DNA of 64,000 nt from Gordius sp. MW1 (taxonomy: Eukaryota; Nematomorpha; Gordioida; Gordea; Gordiidae). This document shows, piece after piece, positions 23,401 to 33,932 of the stretch (the stretch's first letter is position 1; each line of letters begins with the position of its first letter). Below the pieces are notes generated by a model that made no database searches, was not told the DNA's origin, and saw only the letters and a list, made by a program, of their open reading frames with translations. Position numbers and translations under genes: made by a program. The DNA is taken from positions 4,774,001-4,838,000 of the forward strand of contig OZ038532.1 of the NCBI GenBank assembly GCA_964036665.1, given 5' to 3'.

Positions 23401-25891
23401 GATTCGCAATTTATGGGAATTAGGCTTCTTATGAATTATCTGAATAAACGTAATTAAATTTATAAAAAAATTAAGTGAAGTGAACATATGATAATTCCCT
23501 TTTTCCTCACTTTAAATCTGGTATTTATTACTTTTATTATACAATAGCGAGTGTTTAACATGACCTAAGGGTCCAGTTTGTATATTTTCAATCTTTAAAC
23601 TCATTTAGGTTTTGTGTAATATAAAAGTAGGAACATATCCTTAGATGTTAGATGTGGTAGTTTTAATTTATTCTTAACTTTAATATATACCCAATAATAT
23701 TTAATAGAAAAATTGTAGAAGATATATACTTTTTTCGCAACTCTTGCCGTATGTGTAGGGTTTACAATTGCACCTATATCTATCGGGTGGCAATAGATTG
23801 TAGCACACGGCGCTATTTTCGCATGTCATATATTTGCATTCGTTCATATCTTCAAAATAGATATACTTAAAAATAAAATAAATTGCATTGCAATTAAAAG
23901 GCTGCCTGGTTAATTTTAAAACGTTTAGTTTAAAATTTAGCAGTTAATAAGTAAAATTTTTAGATGCGCTTTAGAAACATCTGTGACGTCACTCTAAGTC
24001 CAAGACCCTTGAAAACATTATCGTTATATGTTTTATTTAAATATAAGATAATTTATAGTTTGTTTTAGATCGTGTTTCGAATTATTAATCTTCAGTACAT
24101 TAATTTTGGTGTACATCAATAAAATTTATATTTCACTTATAACTCCCATAAAAAAGTGATTAACTTTCGCTGGTATATCAGAATAAGCGATTTATATGGT
24201 TAAAAACCTCTTTTTAAAAACTATTTTTTTAATTTATTTGGGCCTATGGTCAATCAAGGTTATCAAAATCGTAGAAGTCCTACTAATTAAATATTTAGGT
24301 CATTAACAAGATAGCAGCCTAAAAACATATAGAAGACTAACTTTAAAATTTAATAATCTTTACATATCAAGGATATATATAAATAGTGCATTAAATTAGT
24401 TTAAATAATAAGGCGTCTGAAAAATAAGGTCGTGTATGTCTGAACTGTTTTGAATTTCTTAAATATAAATAACAATTTATTCTATATACCTTTTTCACAA
24501 AACTGGCCTTCCCATCCAGGGTAACAGGAGCATTTAAAAGTTGGCGTGTCCGGATTTTCTTTAATACTTTCCACGTTTATTTTGCTTGATAAATCTTCAC
24601 AATCACCATTAGAGCCACAAAAATCGACGCCCGAAAAGTAGGGATTGCAAACATCCCTGACTATGCATTACAATTAATTTAATATTATGCTCCAATTACT
24701 TAGTATATAATTTTTAATGCGTGTTTAAATTTTTACGCATACAAATTAAATTAAACTGTAGATAATGCACATTAAATATTTGTGATTGTGACTGCATTTA
24801 GTATTTGAAATTTTTTTATTGATTTTTTAAAATATAATATATTTGAATTCCTCATTAGTATATAAATGCAATTCACATAAATGTATTAAGTTTAAGGAAC
24901 ATATAAACTCATTACACTAAAAAAATTAACTATATTAGTTATTGTTAAAGTTTTTTTAAATAAATACCGTCGCCTGGTTTTATCGGTGGTAATTTGGTGA
25001 AGATTAATTTTCGTATCTCCAACGAATTTCGCCTTTATAAATAAATCCACATTTAGTTTAATCGTACACTGTACAATTTTATTATATTTACAATTGTCAA
25101 TATTTCTTTAAGGGCGAGTTAGGAAATAACCCCCCCCCCCCCGTAAAGAAATTTTTTGAATGATTGACACTTAAATAACAATTTTCTGAAATAGTGGACT
25201 CTACCCCCCCCCCCCCGCCCCTCTTATATTTAGACTTATTTTCCATAACAAACCATAAATTATGTCTTGTAATATTTAATATATTAAACGTTTATCTTTA
25301 GGTTTAAAGCTATGTTACCGTGGGCGTAGCCAGCATTCGAATTAGAGGGGGGCAATAATGATTAACGCAGGGGCAAAATGATCATTTTTAGTAATTTTCG
25401 CCGTAATTTTATAAAATTTTAACAAATTTTTAGCGTTTCTGTTTAAACTAAAAGCTGTTCATTTCATAAGCTAATATAAAATGCTTGATGTCTTGTGGGG
25501 TCAGGGTTGTTAGGGCAAGGGTTAGGGTTCTCAATTAGATTTGCTTGGCTTTTAAAATGATCAGCTTTTAGTTTGAATAAAAATCATTTTTAGATATAGA
25601 GGAGGCAGCTGCCCCTCCCCTTGCTACGCCCATGTATGTTACCCGGTAAAGAAATCTCGAAAGGATTCTCGTATAAGACGTCGTGAATAATTATCAGATT
25701 TATCCCACAGCTTCATGTGCCATTCGTCCGTATTGAATACACTTATACTGGCTGCCCCTAAGGGATAAGCATTAGAATCTAGACTTTTAATTAAGTTGCT
25801 CGATCCCGAATGATTTAAGTTGGGTGTTGTTATAAGTGAAGTTGGTTGACTAGTGACTTTATCATCTCCACCCCAAAATGAAAGTTTCACC
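20483..25891 (-). CDS. Secreted or membrane protein with two EGF domains, an Ig-like segment and a discoidin (F5/8 C) domain; 5' end missing
   Basis: Eight minus-strand exons join in frame: 25643-25891, 24490-24656, 23730-23849, 22983-23121, 22462-22641, 22006-22166, 21384-21484, 20483-20818 (TGA). EGF 1 spans DVCNPYFSGVDFCGSNGDCE to CSCYPGWEGQFCEK. EGF 2 runs from NECKYMTCENSAVC to CNCKPYTYGKSCEK. The next exon has GETGFVCRSSDNSSLISWVP, Ig-like in look. The discoidin domain starts at ESGLYELKRSN and ends PILRFDILGC, with EAIRIHVIDWWPRN in its core. It lacks the usual leading cysteine of an F5/8 C domain. Such proteins work outside the cell in adhesion or phospholipid/glycan binding. The first exon listed follows a CTAAAG acceptor and has no start codon, so a signal-peptide exon is probably upstream. 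The acceptor of the 21384-21484 exon is a best guess. Confidence 0.8.
25319..25634. mobile_element. hAT-type MITE, GGCGTAGCCAG family (copy 9) with a nested insertion
   Basis: The outer element begins CGTGGGCGTAGCCAGCATTC and ends TTGCTACGCCCATG. A perfect 8-bp duplication TATGTTAC flanks it (25311-25318, 25635-25642). A second element (25445-25574) is nested inside. The right-hand duplication is the 5' splice site of the EGF/discoidin exon ending at 25643: read on the minus strand it is GTAACATA. Confidence 0.9.
25445..25574. repeat. Nested inverted-repeat element with TTAGGG-like core
   Basis: AAACTAAAAGCTGTTCATTT (25445-25464) is matched in inverse by AAATGATCAGCTTTTAGTTT (25555-25574) with one mismatch. 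The interior has GTTAGGGCAAGGGTTAGGGT near 25508-25527. It interrupts the body of MITE copy 9. Confidence 0.7.
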
Positions 25892-26184
25892 CTTTAGATA
25901 TTAGATAAATGTCATATATGTGCATATATCAATGATATATATTAAGTTATTTTCGTATTATGGTTATGTCTGTTAATTTATTAATTCCTAACAATATATG
26001 TTAATACTTAGAAACATCATTTTTAAATAAGGTTAAAAATCTTAGACAACAAATATCACCAGAGATAGACTATTATATATATTGTGTAATTCTGATTTTA
26101 TGATTATGTCCGCTGACTTGTCAATTGCTAAGCAATCTATGTTATAATATATACATAATACATATATGCATTGTTTATATGTAC

Positions 26185-26490
26185 AACCTATGGAGGACTT
26201 GATATACGTAAATCGGCTTAAGTGGTATGGGCATATATTAAGAAGGGAGTCGACTGATGCAAATAGAAAAGTCCTGGACATGGAGATACCGGGGAAGAGG
26301 GGAAGAAGACGACTCCAAAGTTATGAAAACGAAGAAGATTAATCAAGACATGGCCCCTACCCGATCTAAATGGAAGAAACTCGTCAAAAAAAGCAAACGA
26401 CTGTGGGGCCAAATACTTGCTAAAGAAGAAGAAGAAACATTGTTCGCAAATAACGTTATATATCATAGACTAATATGGCATAGACAGGTA
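26185..26490 (+). pseudogene. LINE fragment, C-terminal end of a reverse-transcriptase ORF
   Basis: The plus strand reads RLKWYGHILRRESTDANRKV then MEIPGKRGRRRL. This is the tail signature of many non-LTR polyproteins, in which GHV.R and GKR.RGRP precede the end. A frameshift then leads to KVMKTKKINQDM, which matches the tail of the minus-strand LINE fragment at 39413-40325. Only the end of the ORF is left. A spurious small open frame on the opposite strand is ignored. Confidence 0.7.
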
Positions 26491-26499
26491 AAGAGCTGA

Positions 26500-28228
26500 T
26501 TAAAAAACTGAAAGTTAAAATCTATGCCTCCGTTTTGGATGCGCACTCTTTAAATATTAGCAGTTTTGCCTTAAACAATTGCGTTAGTCTATGAAATGAT
26601 TTATTGAAACTCATAAACGATACTAAATTGTAAAAACACACCCATAGTTTTTTTCATTTTTAAATACAGACTTTATTTTTTAATGCCAAGAACATATTAT
26701 AAATTATCTATTTCAACTATATGTTGGATTTTAAAAAAAGTCTTCTTACCTTACGAATATAGAATAGAATAATATGCAATCTGCACTAGAGAACATAATA
26801 CAATAAAAGTTTACACTTAACAAATGGATTGTTGCCTAAAATCTTTGCCTTTTATTTGACTAAATTCAATCATTGTTGAATAATATTTTGTGGTATAAAT
26901 GCAATTTAAATTTTATTTAGAATATAAAATAGAAAAGAGTTTATGGCTCTGTTCACATCTTAAATGAGAGAGAATTTTTACTAAAGGTAATTAATTTTAT
27001 TTTAAATTGTAATGATTAATTCCATTTGTATAAGTAATTAAAAAATATAAAGTTAAGTTCGATAAATTTAGTTAGTTCCTTTGATTTGTGAGTCAAATTA
27101 AATTGAAATTTAATGTGCCAATTTGTATGACAGAAATTTTGATTCTTAATTATTAATGAGCAATAATTTACCAAGTGGATGATTTTTACTTAATCATCCA
27201 ATCTAGCTTTACACTACTGAGGATTTATTGTCATAATTTTGCATTGAGAGTACATGAGCTTTGATAGCTGTGAAGACATGCTAGAATATAATTTAAATTA
27301 AAAAACCATCTATTGAATTTGGCCCTTTAGTTTATATTAGCAGTCCTGCCTGAAAAATTTACTTTTAGTTGTAAGTTGGGCTACTCAAAATTTGCAATTT
27401 AAAATCGTAACCCTGTCACGTTACTTCATTTTATAGCGCATTTTAGTGCCAGTACATAGGCGTAACCAAAATTTGAAATGGGAGAGGGAAGCAAAAGTTT
27501 TGGTAATAATAATATATTTAGGCAGGGAAATGATGATTTTGAATGGTAAGTTCCTAGCTTGGGAATTCACCCTGCGTTGATATTTTCGCGCCTTCTATTT
27601 TCAATTTTAACCCATTATGCTGAAGATCAGACAAACCCCAAATACCCAGATATCACTACTTTTAAAATTTTTATTCACATAGTGTTTTCCAGTTGAGCTA
27701 TTTTTGGTTAAAGCAATGGCTATTTTAAATTTAATCCCTCTAAACCTAATACTCACACAGCTTCATTATATGTCAAATTATTGTTATTTTAGTTGCAAAG
27801 TACAATTATAAATCCTCTGACACGTGGCCTTTGGCTCTTGACATATCGGAAGAATAGTTTTATTTATTTTCTTTTTTTATCTATTATTTTTAGCTAATAA
27901 AAGTAACTTTTTACAAAAACTAATTAAATTAGAAAAATTTCGGCGGTACTTGCATATGACCTTGGCTACTACCACATAACCTCATTTCATCTTCTTAATG
28001 ACCATTTTGCATTTTAAAACACTTATGCTATCGTAATACTAGTCGAGACTTGAAGAGTTTGAAGCTTTTGCAACACGCTTCTCACTTTAAACCTATGAGA
28101 GTTTAAACTCGACCCGACCCGATAAAATGTTAAACAGCTTGAACTTAACCCAGTCCATCTACAATTATTACCTTCAAAAATTTCATTTTATCATGGTCGT
28201 AGCTGGAGGAAACAAATATATAAATTAA
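26500..28228. other. Gene-free AT-rich spacer
   Basis: No gene is seen. A degraded MITE left end (CATAGGCGTAACCAAAATTT) is at about 27456-27520. The remainder is AT-rich and without recognisable repeats. Confidence 0.5.
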
Positions 28229-28230
28229 AG

Positions 28231-29877
28231 TGTATGTATGTATGTATGTATGTATGTATGTATGTATGTATGTATGTATGTATGTATGTATGTATGTATG
28301 TATGTATGTATGTATGTATGTATGTATGTATGTATGTATGTATGTATGTATGTATGTATGTATGTATGTATGTATGTATGTATGTATGTATGTATGTATG
28401 TATGTATGTATGTATGTATGTATGTATGTATGTATGTATGTATGTATGTATGTATGTATGTATGTATGTATGTATGTTCGTATGTATGTATGTATGTATG
28501 TATGTATGTATGTATGTATGTATGTATGTATGTATGTATGTATGTATGTATGTATGTATGTATGTATGTATGTATGTATGTATGTATGTATGTTCGTATG
28601 TATGTATGTATGTATGTATGTATGTATGTATGTATGTATGTATGTATGTATGTATGTATGTATGTATGTATGTATGTATGTATGTATGTATGTATGTATG
28701 TATGTATGTATGTATGTATGTATGTATGTATGTATGTATGTATGTATGTATGTATGTATGTATGTATGTATGTATGTATGTATGTATGTATGTATGTATG
28801 TATGTATGTATGTATGTATGTATGTATGTATGTATGTATGTATGTATGTATGTATGTATGTATGTATGTATGTATGTATGTATGTATGTATGTATGTATG
28901 TATGTATGTATGTATGTATGTATGTATGTATGTATGTATGTATGTATGTATGTATGTATGTATGTATGTATGTATGTATGTATGTATGTATGTATGTATG
29001 TATGTATGTATGTATGTATGTATGTATGTATGTATGTATGTATGTATGTATGTATGTATGTATGTATGTATGTATGTATGTATGTATGTATGTATGTATG
29101 TATGTATGTATGTATGTATGTATGTATGTATGTATGTATGTATGTATGTATGTATGTATGTATGTATGTATGTATGTATGTATGTATGTATGTATGTATG
29201 TATGTATGTATGTATGTATGTATGTATGTATGTATGTATGTATGTATGTATGTATGTATGTATGTATGTATGTATGTATGTATGTATGTATGTATGTATG
29301 TATGTATGTATGTATGTATGTATGTATGTATGTATGTATGTATGTATGTATGTATGTATGTATGTATGTATGTATGTATGTATGTATGTATGTATGTATG
29401 TATGTATGTATGTATGTATGTATGTATGTATGTATGTATGTATGTATGTATGTATGTATGTATGTATGTATGTATGTATGTATGTATGTATGTATGTATG
29501 TATGTATGTATGTATGTATGTATGTATGTATGTATGTATGTATGTATGTATGTATGTATGTATGTATGTATGTATGTATGTATGTATGTATGTATGTATG
29601 TATGTATGTATGTATGTATGTATGTATGTATGTATGTATGTATGTATGTATGTATGTATGTATGTATGTATGTATGTATGTATGTATGTATGTATGTATG
29701 TATGTATGTATGTATGTATGTATGTATGTATGTATGTATGTATGTATGTATGTATGTATGTATGTATGTATGTATGTATGTATGTATGTATGTATGTATG
29801 TATGTATGTATGTATGTATGTATGTATGTATGTATGTATGTATGTATGTATGTATGTATGTATGTATGTATGTATGT
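28231..29877. repeat. (TATG)n microsatellite of about 1.65 kb
   Basis: About 412 tandem copies of the tetramer TATG run without indels. Only two units are altered, both to TTCG, near 28477 and 28593. All frames are open, so long open frames here (poly Tyr-Val-Cys-Met or Tyr-Ile-His-Thr) are artefacts and not genes. The array length may be an assembly estimate. Confidence 0.98.
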
Positions 29878-29883
29878 GGATAA

Positions 29884-30117
29884 GGGCTAAATTCTGTAAC
29901 TAAAGGCCCGATTCGCGCGAAACTTGACCCGTAGGTTTCCAAGGCGGCCCGGGGTAAAATAGCTTTTGCAGAATCCTAAAATTCCTTTTAGTTTTTAAAA
30001 GGGCTAAATTCTGAAACTACCCGCCCGATTCGCGCGAAAATTTAGCCGTAGATGCCCAGGGCGGCAAAGGGTAAAATAGCTTTTTTCAGATTCCTAAAAT
30101 ACCTTTTCCTTTTAAAA
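29884..30117. repeat. Two tandem copies of a 117-bp unit next to the microsatellite
   Basis: GGGCTAAATTCTG starts at 29884 and again at 30001. Both units go on with CCCGATTCGCGCGAAA, then a CCGTAG patch, GGCGGC and GGGTAAAATAGCTTTT. They are GC-richer than the surroundings and about 80-85% alike by eye. The family is unknown. Confidence 0.75.
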
Positions 30118-30492
30118 TATCGGACATTTCCCCGCCGTTTCATTTATAGCATCCTATACAATAATGACGTCATACATACAAGGCTGAAGTTTTCTCGAAT
30201 TAGGTATTTAAAAGTATAATAAAAATGTTACAGTATACGGTAAAAATCATTGGGGTTTAACAAACTATGTAAATTAAATAAATAAAATTTAAATTATGCA
30301 ATTTTTGCCATTATTATCACGTGGTCGATCATAGAAACATATTTTTAATAATGACCCATCCTTCAATTAATTATTTTATTAAAGAAAATTGTATTTCAAA
30401 TAAATCAGCTAACTAGAAAAATAAAATAATGGTATTATTGTATAATTTAAATTATAGAATGCTATTATATGTAAATATATATTCTATAGTTT

Positions 30493-30768
30493 CAGGCGCG
30501 TTGCTAGGATTTTCTAAAGGGGGAAGAAAAATTCAAAAAAATTCGACACTTTTATTTATAATGTAACAAAAGTAAACTTCGCGCACAGTATATGCTAAAC
30601 TTCAACGCGTTATATAACCAGCTTTGAAAAAATCTCATCTCTTCATTAATCAGAGCATTTACTATCGATTTTGTATCTTTAAAAAGGACATAGACCTTCA
30701 AAAAAATTTTCAAATTTTGGTCAAGGGGCAGAAATTTCCCTCTTTCTGCCTCCTTGGCTATGCGCCTG
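30493..30768. mobile_element. hAT-type MITE with CAGGCGCGTTGCTAGGA ends
   Basis: The element starts CAGGCGCGTTGCTAGGA and ends TCCTTGGCTATGCGCCTG. It is flanked by a perfect 8-bp duplication TATAGTTT (30485-30492 and 30769-30776). It is 276 bp long and has no coding capacity. The ends are related in pattern to the GGCGTAGCCAG family, but the body differs. Confidence 0.9.
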
Positions 30769-30789
30769 TATAGTTTTATAAGAGAACAA

Positions 30790-31620
30790 ATTATTTTGCA
30801 TAGTTTTTTATTCAAAGTGCAAAGTTTTTATTGCCATTTTCCAAGTTTTTTATTCAATTTGCCAAGTTTTAAATTAAATGTTAAGTTTTTTATTAAATGT
30901 TCAGATTTTTATTTATTTGTTCAGAGATTAATTATACTTGCCAAGTTTTTTTATGCAAAGTAACGAGATAGGTGCGGGTATCGAACCTTCGAGGTACGAG
31001 CCATTGAAGCTGCTAGTCAGACGTTCAATCCACTGAGCTATTACACCTCAAAATATTCTTGGTTATATCACTTATATATAGCAGCTATAACATTTTATTA
31101 GGTTTTTATATATATTATTTTAATAAATGATTATTAAAGGCATCATTTTGTTTGTTTTTAATATACTTTGATTTATGTACTTAATATAGACAACTTTTAT
31201 TATACAAATAGAGTAATAACTTACAACGATTATAAAAGCTCTCTAAGGTTTCCACAGATAAAAATAATTTTTATAAATACGCGATTAAAATGAATAATTT
31301 ATAACTATTATTAATGCTCTCTAGCATTTCCACAGCTCAATAACACTTCTGTGCAAAATGTAATATAGGCAAAATGTAATATAGGCAAGGGTTAGGGTTA
31401 GATTTAGTGATTTTAATAACAACTGAGCATATTTTGGAAAAAAACGAAATATTTTTTTGAAAAAAAACTGAACATTTTTGGAAAAATTACTGAACATTTG
31501 TTTACAAAAAAACTGAGCACTTTTTAATTAAAATCTGAGCAAAAAAAACTGAACATTTTTAATTAAAAATCTGAGCAAGTTGAATTAAAAACTGAGCACA
31601 AACAACTGAGCTTTATGGAA
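30790..31620. repeat. Degenerate AAAAACTTGGC / AAAAACTGAGC arrays in inverted arrangement
   Basis: From about 30790 to 30960 the plus strand has repeated TTGCCAAGTTTTTTATT-like units. From about 31430 to 31620 it has repeated AAAAACTGAGCA-like units. The second set resembles the reverse complement of the first. Between them are a tRNA-like sequence, an 84-bp tandem duplication (around 31215-31340) and GGGTTAGGGTTAG at 31387. The block may be the interior of the element that ends at 31822. Confidence 0.5.
30973..31052 (-). pseudogene. tRNA-like sequence (tRNA pseudogene or SINE head)
   Basis: Read on the minus strand, the segment has an A-box-like TAGCTCAGTGGATTGAAC and a B box GGTTCGATACC at tRNA spacing. 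The terminal AGGTGT can pair with GCACCT as an acceptor stem. The anticodon stem and T stem do not pair well and the anticodon is unclear, so I do not call a functional tRNA. It lies inside a repeat block, which favours a mobile-element origin. Confidence 0.5.
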
Positions 31621-31699
31621 TTTTTCACTATGCATTTAAATAACACCCGTTTTATAATAGGAAAAGGTATATTTATAAACGATTGAATAGATTTACAAC

Positions 31700-31822
31700 C
31701 TTTTAAATATTTATTTGGTATTTTCTATTTTTATAGGTCAAAAAGGGCGATGTTAAACTCTTTTACAGTTATTTAGCTAATAAGGGACTAAGCCAAAGCA
31801 ACGCTTGGCCGGGCACAGCTAG
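31700..31822 (+). mobile_element. Helitron-like 3' terminus
   Basis: GCCAAAGCAACGCTTGGC (31791-31808) folds into a short hairpin. It is followed after about ten bases by the end CTAG at 31819-31822, with T as the next base. A hairpin followed by CTRR at an A/T target is the hallmark of a Helitron 3' end. The 5' TC end was not located. The left boundary given is arbitrary. Confidence 0.6.
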
Positions 31823-32056
31823 TTATGATATGATTTAATGATACTTTAGCTTAGTAGGAGTAAAACAAATGAAAAAGTTGAATAAAAAATTTGTGAAATA
31901 TGCATAATTTTGTATCTGTATTTTATAGTAACGAAATTACACTGTTAATTAAAATATATGGGGATATTTGATATATAAAATTTGAAAATTTGCAGACTTT
32001 AATCAAAATTGTTTACATATTTTTAAGATACCCTACCTCACCTTAGTACTACGAAC

Positions 32057-33056
32057 TAGAGGTGGGCGCGGGCCTAATTTTTTATTCACGGCCAGCCCAC
32101 TCACGGTGGTATTAAAAAAAATTCACGCCCACTCACGCTTACCACTAAAAATTTTTTGACCAGACCCGCCCGCTCACGAAAGGCAATATTTTGATTCACG
32201 CACGTCACGCCCGAAAATTCTAGGTGTTTTTAAATTTTTCAAAATTGGTAACCTATGATTATAAACTTTTTTAAATTTATACTATTTATTTCTATAATTC
32301 CATAACAAAAATAAATAGAATTTATAAATCGAAATTATAAGAATAATATCCATGTTTTTTGATTTTAATTGAGTACGCCTTTCCTCCAACAAGCGATTGG
32401 CTACAGAAAACAATCTTTCACTAGATGCTGAACTTGCAGGGGTGGATAAAATTTTACTCACTAATTTTTTCAAAAAAAGAAACGATTTTCATGCTTCCAA
32501 AACTTTAAGACACTATCATTATTATTTGTCTTTTGAGCGATAAATCTTTTAAGTTCATCCTCGCAGCTTTCTTCAATAGATGGTGAGGGTTCATTAGTAT
32601 CATCTAGAAATTCTCTAAATGTTTCATTTAGAATATTAGGTTTCTTGTGAGTGTAGGACGAATTATGACAGCTAATAGTTGGTTTTGTTGATAAATTTGA
32701 TTTGAATTTGAACATATAAATTTAAAAGAAAAAGCTAGCAAAAGTAAAAATAGGTTCACTCGAATGTTGTTTATAAAATGGGAAAGATTTTTTGTTTTCA
32801 AAAACTAATCTTGTTTTAAAAAAATTAAATTAAATAATATATATATTTTTTAAAATTATAAATCTGCAAATTTATATTAATAAAAAACAATTTTAAAAAT
32901 TAAAATTTCCGTGATTTATGGAAATTTGTGTTCACGCCCACTCACGCACGGGGAAAATTTGGAAAGGCCCGTCACGCCCAGTCACGCCTAGTAATTTAAA
33001 ATTTCTTCACACTCACGCCGTGTCACGCGTAATTTCACGGCCCGCGCCCACCTCTA
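32057..33056 (-). mobile_element. hAT element with truncated transposase (1.0 kb)
   Basis: Ends TAGAGGTGGGCGCGGGCC and GGCCCGCGCCCACCTCTA are inverted repeats. The 8-bp target duplication CTACGAAC is perfect (32049-32056, 33057-33064). The minus strand keeps the C-terminal hAT dimerisation segment, LSTPASSASSERLFSVANRL at 32282-32473, and an upstream piece at 32470-32715. The catalytic part is gone. Subterminal ACTCACGCCC repeats are present at both ends. It ends 70 bases before the MYDGF start codon. Confidence 0.93.
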
Positions 33057-33126
33057 CTACGAACTTTATTTGCCATTTTAAAATTTAATTTTAACTAGTG
33101 GTTTTACTCCCTTCAAATTTCGTAAT

Positions 33127-33920
33127 ATGTTTCAAAATATTAATATCTTCCTCGCATTCTGCCTATGTAAAATTTTGATATTCGCCTATGGTTTTGATGA
33201 CAATGTCGAAAAAGTTATTTTATCGGGGCAGGCGAATGGTAAAGTCGTTGTAGGACTGGAAAACGAAGTAAGCAATCAATAAATTAAATAATTTAACTCT
33301 TTTAACTTCTTCAAAATGCATCTTTTTATAATTTATGAAAAATTAAGTATTAATGATATAAGATCGTTAAAATCGAATTTATATTTTATATTTTGCTGGT
33401 TAGAAATTTTGGTGCACCCTTCTCTACACGGCAACTAGAGGAGCAGAAGAAGTAAGAAATATAAAATGAAGATTCAACACAGCTTTCTTTTAATGTAGTG
33501 GACTAGTTATCTCAAAGGAAATCACATTTGCGCTCTGTACATCGACCAGAATTCTAATTTAACGTTTACCAACTTTGAGTTTAGGATGTTCAATAATAGA
33601 GCGGATGAAGCAGCCCTCAAAGCAAGCAAGTTGGCGAACAAATCATTAACTAATTTTTGTCGTAGGACCGCAATGATAGATTCATGGATCAAAGCGAATA
33701 TCTTTTTGACAAAAGCAAAAGTAGAGGTAAATTTACTATTATTGTGACTTTATTTAAATTTTGTAATCATTAAAAATTTTCAAAATTATTGTTTTTTAAA
33801 AAATAAGTATTAAAAATATTCTGTTAAATTATTTTAGTTATAAAGCATGATGACGTCGAAACCATGAAGATATCACATTTTGCTATGATAGCTGACACCG
33901 GCAGGAAAACGGAGCTTTAG
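33127..33920 (+). CDS. MYDGF: MYDGF homologue (myeloid-derived growth factor family), ER/secretory protein
   Basis: MYDGF-family proteins are small ER/Golgi luminal or secreted proteins, studied in mammals as paracrine growth factors. Five exons (33127-33267, 33404-33451, 33499-33621, 33666-33726, 33838-33920) encode 151 residues. Residues 1-22 form a signal peptide. Cys51 (KFWC) and Cys74 (NHIC) match the conserved disulphide pair. LTFTNFEFRM fits the family core, and the chain ends KTEL, like the human RTEL retrieval signal. Intron 3 (33622-33665, 44 nt) must start with GC (AAA|GCAAGC) to keep the frame. The GT donor a few bases downstream would put the rest out of frame. Similarity to the human protein is modest outside these landmarks. 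A hAT element begins 12 bases after the stop. Confidence 0.85.
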
Positions 33921-33932
33921 ATCTGTAACAAT

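Noticed and set aside
28191..29942. Long open frames on both strands (550-583 residues) of Tyr-Ile-His-Thr or Tyr-Val-Cys-Met repeats
   Set aside because: They are the translation of the TATG microsatellite, which has no stop in any frame; no coding evidence.
30973..31052. A functional tRNA gene on the minus strand
   Set aside because: A and B boxes are present but the anticodon and T stems do not pair, so it is listed only as tRNA-like.
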